Below are positions 6,653-12,765 of a stretch of 12,765 nucleotides of DNA, piece after piece (within the stretch, counting starts at the first letter, position 1; every line of letters starts with the position of its first letter). A program made the translations under genes and the position numbers. Below the pieces are notes generated by a model, which was not told the origin of the DNA, searched no databases, and saw nothing but the letters and a program-made list of their open reading frames with translations. Source of the DNA: an uncultured Bacteroidales bacterium (GTDB taxonomy: Bacteria; Bacteroidota; Bacteroidia; Bacteroidales; F082); assembly GCA_937896505.1 (NCBI GenBank), contig CALBNP010000198.1, positions 1-12,765 of the forward strand, given 5' to 3'.

Positions 6653-9262
6653 ATGAACGCATACGAAATCAGAAACAGTTTCTTGGAGTTTTTCCGTTCG
6701 AAGGAACACGCCATCGTTCCTTCGGCTCCCATCGTTGTGAAAAACGACCCTACCCTCATGTTCACCAATGCGGGCATGAACCAATTCAAGGACATCTTCC
6801 TGGGCAACCAACCTGCCAAATGGAACCGTGCTTCCGACACGCAGAAATGTCTCCGTGTTTCGGGCAAGCACAACGACCTTGAGGAAGTGGGCCACGACAC
6901 CTACCACCACACCATGTTCGAGATGCTCGGCAACTGGAGCTTTGGCGACTATTTCAAGAAAGAAGCCATTGCCTACGCTTGGGAATACCTCACCGAGGTG
7001 GTAAAAATCGACAAGGACAAGCTCTATGTCACCGTGTTCGGCGGCGACGAGAAAGACGGGCAACCTGCCGACATGGAAGCCTACGGCTACTGGATGGAAC
7101 ACGTCAGCGAAGACCGCATCATCTACGGCAACAAGCACGACAACTTCTGGGAGATGGGCGAGACCGGTCCGTGCGGCCCTTGCTCCGAAATCCATATTGA
7201 CCTGCGTCCTGAAGCCGAGCGTCAGAAGATTGCCGGCCGCGACCTCGTCAACAAAGACGACCCACAAGTCATCGAGATCTGGAACCTCGTGTTCATGCAA
7301 TACAACCGCATGGCCAACGGCCAACTCGTCGAGTTGCCCGCCAAGCATGTCGATACCGGCATGGGCTTCGAACGCCTCGTTCGTGTGCTGCAAGGCAAGA
7401 CCTCGAACTACGACACCGACGTGTTCCAACCTCTGATTCAGGAACTCGCCAAGATGTCGGGCATCGAATACGGCAAGGCCGAGAAGACCGACATCGCCAT
7501 GCGCGTCATCGCCGACCACTTGCGCGCCGTCAGCTTCGCCATCGCCGACGGACAGCTGCCTTCCAACAACGGAGCAGGCTACGTCATCCGCCGTGTGTTG
7601 CGCCGCGCCGTGCGTTACGGTTTCACCTTCCTCGGCTTCGACGAACCATTCGTGCACAAGCTGCTGCCTATCCTCGTCAGCCAGATGGAACACAACTATC
7701 CAGAAATCAAGGCTCAGCAAGAACTCGTCAGCAAGGTCATCCGCGAAGAAGAAGCCTCGTTCCTGCGCACTCTCGCACAAGGCATCAAGCGCTTTGAAGG
7801 CTACATCGAGCAACATCCTGGCCAGGACATCGACGGCAACTTCGCTTTCGAACTGTTCGACACCTACGGCTTCCCCATCGACCTCACCCACCTCATGGCC
7901 GAAGAAAAAGGCCTCAACGTGGATATGGACGGCTTCAAGGCCAACCTTGACGAACAGAAAAACCGCTCGCGCAAGGCTGCCGAGAAAGCCAATGGTGACT
8001 GGGTAGTGGTGACCGAAACCGAGAAACCTACCGAGTTCGTCGGCTATACCGAGACCCAATGCCAAAGCCACATTCTCCGTTTCCGCGAAGTGGTGGCCAA
8101 GAAGAAGACACATTTCGAGATTGTCCTCGACCGCACTCCTTTCTATGCAGAAATGGGCGGACAAGTGGGCGACACAGGCGTGCTGGTTTCGGAAAACGAG
8201 ACCATCCAGATACTGAACACCGTCAAGGAAAACAACCTTGTCATCCATATCACCGAGCAGCTGCCTCAGAACCCTGAAGACAGTTTCACAGCTACCATCG
8301 ACCGCGAACGCCGTCAGCGCATCGCCAACAACCACAGCGCCACCCACCTCATGCATGCCGCCTTGCGCCAAGTGTTAGGCAATCATGTGGAACAGAAGGG
8401 CTCGTTGGTTGACGACCAGCGTCTGCGCTTCGACTTCAGCCATTTCGCCAAGATGACTCCCGAAGAAATCCGCCAAGTGGAAAAGATTGTCAACCAGAAA
8501 ATCAGGGAGAACATACCGAACGTCACCATGGTTGACGTCCCAGTTGACGAAGCCAAAGCCATGGGTGCCACTGCCCTCTTTGGCGAGAAATATGGCGACA
8601 AGGTGCGTATCGTCATCTTCGACAAGAACTACTCGATGGAACTCTGCGGTGGTGTCCACACCTCGGCAACAGGCAACATCGGCATGTTCAAGATTGTCAC
8701 CGAAGGCGCCATCGCTGCTGGTATTCGCCGCATCGAAGCCATTACCGGCGAAGCCGTCGAACAATACCTCGACGAGAACCTCGACCTCATCGGCCGCATC
8801 CGCGAGACTGTGAAGTCGCCCGATATCGTGAAGGGCGTCGAGTCGCTTTCGGAACAGAACTCTGCCCTGAAGAAAGAAGTCGAACACCTGATGCAGGAAA
8901 AGGCTCAAGCCATCGCCGAGAAACTCGCCGACAAGACCGCCGAACACGAAGGCTGCCGCCTTATCATCGACACGCTGAACGTGAATGGCGACCAGCTGCG
9001 CAACATCGCCTTGATGCTCAAGCAAAATAACGAAAGCACCATCGCCATCCTCGGTTCCATTAGCGAAGGCAAGCCATCGCTCTGCTTCATGCTGCCCGAG
9101 GCCTACGCCGATGCGAAAGGCTTGGATGCCACCAAGGCCATCCGCGAAGTCGCCAAGGAAATCCAAGGCGGCGGCGGCGGACAGAAGACCCTCTGCGTGG
9201 CCGGTGGCCGCAATGCCGACGGCTTGCAGAAAGCCATGCAAATGCTGAGAGAGAAAATCTGA
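6653..9262 (+). CDS. alaS: Alanine--tRNA ligase
   Basis: Cytoplasmic class II synthetase that charges tRNA-Ala and hydrolyses mischarged Ser/Gly-tRNA-Ala. Its 869 residues are close to the 876 of E. coli AlaRS. Order: class II catalytic core with LMFTNAGMNQFKD (35-47), CLRVSGKHNDLEEVGHD (66-82), FEMLGNWSFGDYF and the motif 3 segment DTGMGFERL; then the tRNA-recognition region; then the editing domain with zinc ligands His561, His565, Cys665 and His669 (HSATH and CGGVH); then a coiled coil (about 720-760) and the C-Ala domain with the five-glycine loop at about 839-843. All catalytic and editing residues are present. Among 869 codons only one is TTA, CTA or TCA (TTA, Leu575), consistent with a highly expressed gene. 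It is monocistronic: its own promoter precedes it and a hairpin terminator follows. Confidence 0.98.
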   Translation: MNAYEIRNSFLEFFRSKEHAIVPSAPIVVKNDPTLMFTNAGMNQFKDIFLGNQPAKWNRASDTQKCLRVSGKHNDLEEVGHDTYHHTMFEMLGNWSFGDYFKKEAIAYAWEYLTEVVKIDKDKLYVTVFGGDEKDGQPADMEAYGYWMEHVSEDRIIYGNKHDNFWEMGETGPCGPCSEIHIDLRPEAERQKIAGRDLVNKDDPQVIEIWNLVFMQYNRMANGQLVELPAKHVDTGMGFERLVRVLQGKTSNYDTDVFQPLIQELAKMSGIEYGKAEKTDIAMRVIADHLRAVSFAIADGQLPSNNGAGYVIRRVLRRAVRYGFTFLGFDEPFVHKLLPILVSQMEHNYPEIKAQQELVSKVIREEEASFLRTLAQGIKRFEGYIEQHPGQDIDGNFAFELFDTYGFPIDLTHLMAEEKGLNVDMDGFKANLDEQKNRSRKAAEKANGDWVVVTETEKPTEFVGYTETQCQSHILRFREVVAKKKTHFEIVLDRTPFYAEMGGQVGDTGVLVSENETIQILNTVKENNLVIHITEQLPQNPEDSFTATIDRERRQRIANNHSATHLMHAALRQVLGNHVEQKGSLVDDQRLRFDFSHFAKMTPEEIRQVEKIVNQKIRENIPNVTMVDVPVDEAKAMGATALFGEKYGDKVRIVIFDKNYSMELCGGVHTSATGNIGMFKIVTEGAIAAGIRRIEAITGEAVEQYLDENLDLIGRIRETVKSPDIVKGVESLSEQNSALKKEVEHLMQEKAQAIAEKLADKTAEHEGCRLIIDTLNVNGDQLRNIALMLKQNNESTIAILGSISEGKPSLCFMLPEAYADAKGLDATKAIREVAKEIQGGGGGQKTLCVAGGRNADGLQKAMQMLREKI

Positions 9263-9281
9263 TTCACTCAATATGGAAACA

Positions 9282-9311
9282 AAAAAAGCAGTCCGGAAGG
9301 GCTGCTTTTTT
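9282..9311. terminator. Bidirectional intrinsic terminator between alaS and yitT
   Basis: The stem GCAGTCC (9288-9294) pairs with GGGCTGC (9299-9305), including one G-U pair, around the tetraloop GGAA. It is extended by six A on the left (9282-9287) and six T on the right (9306-9311). The T-tract serves alaS, which ends 19 bases before the structure. The A-tract reads as U on the minus strand and serves the yitT gene, which ends 29 bases away. It therefore works for both convergent genes. Confidence 0.9.
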
Positions 9312-9340
9312 GTTTTGATGAAAGGAGAAACCTTAATCCC

Positions 9341-10285
9341 TTATTCCGTAGGCAAGGCCTTGAAACCATTGCCCATGATTTCGGAACTCTCAATCACATT
9401 GACAAAAGCATTCGGGTCGAGGAAACGAAGGTTCGCCTTCAGTTTCACCAAATCGGAACGGTTCAAGGTGACATAAATCATCTTGCGCTCGGCGCCTTGA
9501 TAAAGACCACTGCCAGCGAAAACGGTACCGCTGCGGTCAAGATCCTTGATGATGAAGTTACGTACTGCATCAATTTCATCAGTAACGATAAATGCTGTCT
9601 TGTAGCTCTTCACGCCTTCCACCACAAGGTCGATAATCTTGCTCTCGATAAAGATGAGAATGATGGAATAGATAGGCAAACGGATGTCCTCAAAAGCGAT
9701 GAGTGTAGTCAGCGAAATGAGGCTGTCAACAATCAACACCAGAGTTCCAAGACTTATCTTAGTATATTTGTGGATAATCATAGAGATGATGTCAGAGCCG
9801 CCAGAAGTGGCACCCGAACGGAAGATGACACCAATGGCCACACCATAGATGAGACCAGCCACAACGGTATTCAGGAAGAAGTCGGGCATGAAAAAGCGTT
9901 GCACATCGCCATCCATGAAGAACAAGGATGACTGGGCAGCAGCATCGAAGAAAGCACCGTCGTGGATGACAGGAGCATAGCCCCACCATGTCTCAAGGAT
10001 GAAGGTGAACACAGGAATCAAAATGACCGAGACAACCGTCTTAATTCCAAACTTAGGGCCAAGTATGATGGTTCCAATGATAAGCAACGGAATGTCCATG
10101 CAGATGCCTGCCAGAGAAATCTTCCATCCCCACATGGCATTGAACACGTTAGCAAGACCATAAACACCGCCAGGCGCCAAATGGTAAGGATTCACAAACA
10201 TTACATCGCCCACTGCAAACAGCAACGAACCTAACACCAGATAGAGATACGCAACAATCTCCTGCTTCAATTTTGCTTTTTCCAT
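9341..10285 (-). CDS. YitT family membrane protein (DUF161 + DUF2179)
   Basis: 314 residues with about six membrane segments (roughly 10-30, 56-76, 80-98, 136-156, 177-197 and 203-221), then a soluble C-terminal DUF2179 domain (about 228-305). The motifs NPYHLAPGGVYGLA (32-45) and RSGATSGGSDIISMIIHK (156-173) are characteristic of the family. The third and fourth segments are separated by a loop of about 37 residues. The family is widespread but its function is not settled; a transporter role has been suggested from the fold, and I assign none. It has its own promoter just downstream of the threonine operon terminator, so it is an independent unit. The ATG at 10283-10285 (MEKAKLKQ) places a short positively charged stretch before the first membrane helix, as expected. 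Confidence 0.93.
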   Translation of the reverse strand: MEKAKLKQEIVAYLYLVLGSLLFAVGDVMFVNPYHLAPGGVYGLANVFNAMWGWKISLAGICMDIPLLIIGTIILGPKFGIKTVVSVILIPVFTFILETWWGYAPVIHDGAFFDAAAQSSLFFMDGDVQRFFMPDFFLNTVVAGLIYGVAIGVIFRSGATSGGSDIISMIIHKYTKISLGTLVLIVDSLISLTTLIAFEDIRLPIYSIILIFIESKIIDLVVEGVKSYKTAFIVTDEIDAVRNFIIKDLDRSGTVFAGSGLYQGAERKMIYVTLNRSDLVKLKANLRFLDPNAFVNVIESSEIMGNGFKALPTE

Positions 10286-10347
10286 AACTCTAAAACATTA
10301 AATTACAATTTATTAAACAGAAAAGGCCTCTACATTTCTTGAGTGTG

Positions 10348-10377
10348 CAAAAGTACAAAAAAGGTTCATACTAGCAA
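10348..10377 (-). promoter_or_regulatory. Complete Bacteroidota promoter for yitT
   Basis: On the minus strand a -33 TTG (10375-10377) is followed after exactly 19 bases by TACTTTTG (10348-10355), a full match to the Bacteroidota housekeeping promoter TTG-N19-TAnnTTTG. The predicted start is near 10341, giving a leader of about 55 bases. The -33 box directly abuts the T-tract of the upstream terminator. Confidence 0.78.
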
Positions 10378-10378
10378 T

Positions 10379-10418
10379 AAAAAAGCAACCGCAAAGGAAT
10401 CATCCACTTGCGGTTGCT
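10379..10418 (-). terminator. Intrinsic terminator of the kbl-tdh operon
   Basis: On the minus strand, AGCAACCGCAA (10408-10418 side) pairs perfectly over 11 bases with TTGCGGTTGCT (10384-10394 side) around a 13-base loop. A run of T follows (10379-10384, six bases with the stem end). It begins 25 bases after the tdh stop codon. The GC-rich stem and U-tail make this a textbook factor-independent terminator. Confidence 0.9.
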
Positions 10419-10442
10419 CATTAAACGTTATTTCGAAGTAAA

Positions 10443-11393
10443 TTACTTCAACAGTTTCACCTTCAGGGTTTCAATCATGTCGATGGTCATCTTGTCGAGG
10501 TCGTACTTCGGGTTCCAGCCCCATTCGTTACGGGCGCAGCTGTCATCCATCTTGTTCGGCCATGAATCGGCGATGGCTTGACGGATTGGGTCAAACTTGT
10601 ATTCCATTTCGAAGTTTGGATAGTGCTTCTTGATAGCGTTGTAGATGATTTCAGGATCGAAACTCATGCTGGTAACATTGAACGAGTTACGGTGAATGAG
10701 TTTGGCAGGATCGGCTTCCATGATGTTCACCATGGCATCCAATGCGTCAGGCATATACATCATATCCATATAGGTGCCTTTGCTGATTGGGCAGATGAAC
10801 TTTTCGCCCTTGACAGCTGCGTAATAAATTTCCACAGCGTAGTCGGTGGTGCCACCGCCAGGCAGTGTGAGGTTTGAAATCAAGCCTGGGAAACGGACGC
10901 TACGGGTATCGACGCCGAAACGGGTGAAATAGTAATCGCTCAGCAATTCGCCAGTCACCTTGGTGACACCGTAAATGGTGTTAGGACGCTGGATGGTATC
11001 CTGAGGCGTATTGTCGCGAGGTGTCGAGGTACCGAAAGCACCAATTGAAGAAGGTGTGAACACAGCGCAGTTGAAGGTGCGGGCCACTTCGAGGCAATTC
11101 ACCAAGCTGCCGATGCCGACGTTCCAACCCAGCATAGGATTCTTTTCTGCCGTTGCAGAAAGGATGGCAGCGAGGTTGTAAATCGTATCAATGTTGTATT
11201 TCTTCACGACGTCAACAATCTGCATGATTTGCGTTGAGTCGATTCTCTCAAATGGGCCGTTTTCGACGATTTCGCCCGTCAACTGACGGAGGTCGCTGGC
11301 AACAACATTCTCATTGCCATAAATGCCACGGAGTTTCTTAACCAATTCGGTTCCAATCTGTCCGCCGGAACCAACAATCAATATTTTCTTCAT
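10443..11393 (-). CDS. L-threonine 3-dehydrogenase, SDR (epimerase-like) type
   Basis: Oxidises L-threonine to 2-amino-3-ketobutyrate with NAD+. 316 residues with an N-terminal Rossmann fold: GSGGQIG (8-14) holds the glycine signature, and Asp34 at the end of the second strand fits NAD preference. The SDR active site is visible as Ser115/Ser116 (TPSSIGAFG) and Tyr141-x3-Lys145 (YGVTK). The segments SNLTLPGGGTTDYA (173-186), KGTYMDMMYMPDA (205-217) and the C-terminal WGWNPKYDLDKM are typical of the epimerase-like threonine dehydrogenases known from Bacteroidota and animals, and distinct from the zinc-dependent E. coli Tdh. General NAD-dependent epimerase annotation is the alternative, but kbl directly upstream on the same strand settles the role. 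No promoter is visible in the 101-base spacer, so it is probably cotranscribed with kbl. Confidence 0.94.
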   Translation of the reverse strand: MKKILIVGSGGQIGTELVKKLRGIYGNENVVASDLRQLTGEIVENGPFERIDSTQIMQIVDVVKKYNIDTIYNLAAILSATAEKNPMLGWNVGIGSLVNCLEVARTFNCAVFTPSSIGAFGTSTPRDNTPQDTIQRPNTIYGVTKVTGELLSDYYFTRFGVDTRSVRFPGLISNLTLPGGGTTDYAVEIYYAAVKGEKFICPISKGTYMDMMYMPDALDAMVNIMEADPAKLIHRNSFNVTSMSFDPEIIYNAIKKHYPNFEMEYKFDPIRQAIADSWPNKMDDSCARNEWGWNPKYDLDKMTIDMIETLKVKLLK

Positions 11394-11418
11394 TTTCTAT
11401 TTGTATTCAAATTCAACT

Positions 11419-11487
11419 TGGCCATTGACTATGACTGTCCGATGAAATCATTCAGCGGTCGTGGCCATAGTCAATGGTCATAGTCAA
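11419..11487 (-). repeat. Long hairpin with repeated 9-mer in the kbl-tdh spacer
   Basis: CCATTGACTATG (11422-11433) is a perfect 12-base inverted partner of CATAGTCAATGG (11466-11477); beyond one mismatch the pairing continues by two more pairs (11419-11420 with 11479-11480). A second direct copy of the 9-mer CATAGTCAA lies at 11479-11487, so the arm nearest tdh has two possible partners. Inside the 32-base loop, TTCAGCGG and CCGATGAA form a further stem (7 of 8 pairs around a 4-base loop) at 11439-11458. It has no U-tract, so it is not a standard terminator. It lies between the two cotranscribed genes and could affect message processing, stability or partial termination. Confidence 0.85.
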
Positions 11488-11494
11488 AAAGCAA

Positions 11495-12682
11495 TTATTT
11501 CAAAATTCCTAATTCCTTACCAATCTTTGTGAATGCAGCGATGCACTTGTCGAGGTGTTCGCGGGTGTGGGCTGCGCTGACCTGAACGCGGATACGAGCC
11601 TGTCCCTTTGGAACGACTGGATAGTAGAAACCTGTGACGAAGATGCCTTCTTCCTGCAACTTGGCGGCAAACTTCTGTGACAGCGGGGCGTCATAGAGCA
11701 TGACAGCACAAATGGCTGACTGTGAAGGTTTGCAATCGAAACCAGCTTCCGTCATCTTGCTGATGAAGTAGCTTGTATTTTCATGCAGACGGTCTTGCAG
11801 TTCGTTGGTTTCGCTCATCATTTCGAACATACGGATACCGGCGGCAACCAGACCTGGAGCCATTGAGTTTGAGAACAGGTATGGGCGTGAACGCTGACGC
11901 AGCATGTCGATGATTTCCTTACGGCCAGTTGTGAAGCCACCCATAGCGCCACCGAATGCCTTACCGAGCGTACCGGTCAGGATTTCAATCTTGCCACGGA
12001 GGTTGTAGTGTTCGGTAACACCACGGCCTGTGCGACCGACGACACCAGCTGAGTGGCTTTCATCGACCATGACCATAGCGTTGTATTTCTGAGCCAATTC
12101 ATAAATCTTGTCAAGTGGGCAAACATTGCCGTCCATTGAGAACACGCCATCGGTAACGACGAGGCGGAAGCGGCAACCCTGAGCATCCTGAAGTTGCTTT
12201 TCGAGGTCAGCCATATCAGCATTAGCATAGCGGAAACGCTGTGCCTTGCAGAGGCGTACACCGTCGATGATGGAAGCGTGGTTCAAGGCATCAGAGATGA
12301 TGGCATCGTCTGGTCCGAGCAATGGTTCGAAAACGCCACCGTTTGCATCGAAGCAAGCAGCGTAAAGGATGGTATCTTCGGTGCCGAAGAACTCAGCAAT
12401 CTTTGCTTCGAGTTTCTTGTGAAGGTCCTGGCAGCCGCAGATGAAACGGACGGAAGCCATGCCATAGCCACGGGCATCCATGCCTTCCTTGGCAGCCTGA
12501 ATCAGTTCAGGATTGTCGGCCAAGCCGAGGTAGTTGTTTGCGCAGAAGTTGAGGCAGACCTTGCCACCAACCATGATTTCAGCGCCTTGAGCGCTTTCAA
12601 TGATACGTTCATGCTTATAAAGGCCATCGGCTTCAATCTGAGCCAATTCCTTCTTCAGATACTCTTGAAAGTTTGTGTACAT
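11495..12682 (-). CDS. kbl: Glycine C-acetyltransferase (2-amino-3-ketobutyrate CoA ligase)
   Basis: PLP enzyme that cleaves 2-amino-3-ketobutyrate with CoA into glycine and acetyl-CoA, the second step of threonine catabolism after the dehydrogenase encoded downstream. Its 395 residues match the family length (398 in E. coli). Class II aminotransferase-fold oxoamine synthase signatures: NFCANNYLGLADNP (45-58), ASVRFICGCQDLHKKLE (76-92), His135 in DALNHASIIDG (131-141) stacking on PLP, DESHSAG (207-213) with Asp207 and His210, and the Schiff-base Lys241 in TGTLGKAFGGAMGG (236-249). All PLP contacts are intact. The paralogous 8-amino-7-oxononanoate synthase (BioF) is the main alternative, but length, N-terminus and the neighbouring dehydrogenase favour KBL. 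It is the first gene of the operon, with a -7 element 35 bases upstream of its ATG. Confidence 0.96.
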   Translation of the reverse strand: MYTNFQEYLKKELAQIEADGLYKHERIIESAQGAEIMVGGKVCLNFCANNYLGLADNPELIQAAKEGMDARGYGMASVRFICGCQDLHKKLEAKIAEFFGTEDTILYAACFDANGGVFEPLLGPDDAIISDALNHASIIDGVRLCKAQRFRYANADMADLEKQLQDAQGCRFRLVVTDGVFSMDGNVCPLDKIYELAQKYNAMVMVDESHSAGVVGRTGRGVTEHYNLRGKIEILTGTLGKAFGGAMGGFTTGRKEIIDMLRQRSRPYLFSNSMAPGLVAAGIRMFEMMSETNELQDRLHENTSYFISKMTEAGFDCKPSQSAICAVMLYDAPLSQKFAAKLQEEGIFVTGFYYPVVPKGQARIRVQVSAAHTREHLDKCIAAFTKIGKELGILK

Positions 12683-12716
12683 CGTATGATATTTTTAAAG
12701 TTAATTTCTAAGAGTG

Positions 12717-12724
12717 CAAAAGTA
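12717..12724 (-). promoter_or_regulatory. -7 element for the kbl-tdh operon
   Basis: The minus strand reads TACTTTTG followed by CA, a perfect match to TAnnTTTG. No TTG sits at the usual -33 distance; the region upstream is A/T-rich only. Transcription would start near 12710 and leave a short leader of about 28 bases. Nothing else is recognisable in 12683-12765. Confidence 0.55.
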
Positions 12725-12765
12725 CGAAAAGCATTGGAAAATTGTTCTAAAAATGTTGGAATTTT

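Noticed and set aside
6647..9271. Two long minus-strand open frames opposite alaS (6647-8371 and 8375-9271).
   Set aside because: They are codon-aligned mirrors of alaS, open only because TTA, CTA and TCA codons are almost absent there. Their products are low-complexity and resemble no protein, while alaS is complete and certain.
11495..12682. BioF (8-amino-7-oxononanoate synthase) as the identity of the PLP enzyme.
   Set aside because: It is the same fold family, but the length, the N-terminus and the adjacent threonine dehydrogenase fit KBL, and no biotin genes are present.

Overview
This window is an ordinary-looking chromosomal segment of a Bacteroidota bacterium, most likely of the order Bacteroidales. 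Four things point there. There is a secreted protein with a type IX secretion (T9SS) C-terminal sorting domain. Promoter -7 elements of the form TAnnTTTG lie upstream of several genes, one of them with a TTG box 19 bases further upstream. Start codons lack Shine-Dalgarno sequences and are preceded by A-rich leaders. The threonine dehydrogenase is of the short-chain (SDR) type. Genus cannot be decided from the sequence. I see no tRNA, rRNA, insertion sequence, prophage or CRISPR array, and no gene-free stretch reaches 300 bases (the longest gaps are about 150 bases).

Layout from left to right. Bases 1-72 hold a strong inverted repeat just past the end of ddl (minus strand, D-alanine--D-alanine ligase). 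Divergent from ddl is a tightly overlapping plus-strand cassette: a membrane-anchored protein with three PASTA domains, a large T9SS-exported protein of unknown function, and an RluD-family 23S rRNA pseudouridine synthase. The genes overlap by 17 (or 23) and 4 bases, so they are probably translationally coupled. This cassette runs stop-codon-on-stop-codon into a minus-strand pair: a membrane-anchored M23 peptidoglycan peptidase followed by a small MerR-type regulator. Divergent from that pair is alaS (alanyl-tRNA synthetase), which ends in a bidirectional hairpin terminator.

The right third is all minus strand. kbl (2-amino-3-ketobutyrate CoA ligase) and an SDR-type L-threonine 3-dehydrogenase form a two-gene threonine-to-glycine plus acetyl-CoA operon. 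It ends in a clean intrinsic terminator, and immediately past that lies the promoter of a YitT-family membrane protein. The 101-base kbl-tdh spacer carries a striking long hairpin with a repeated 9-mer.

Working together: ddl, the M23 peptidase and probably the PASTA protein act on or sense peptidoglycan; rluD and alaS serve translation; kbl and tdh catabolise threonine. I found no convincing new defence, mobile or biosynthetic system. The items most worth a second look are the kbl-tdh intercistronic hairpin, the inverted repeat at the left edge, and the unknown T9SS cargo locked between the PASTA and rluD genes.
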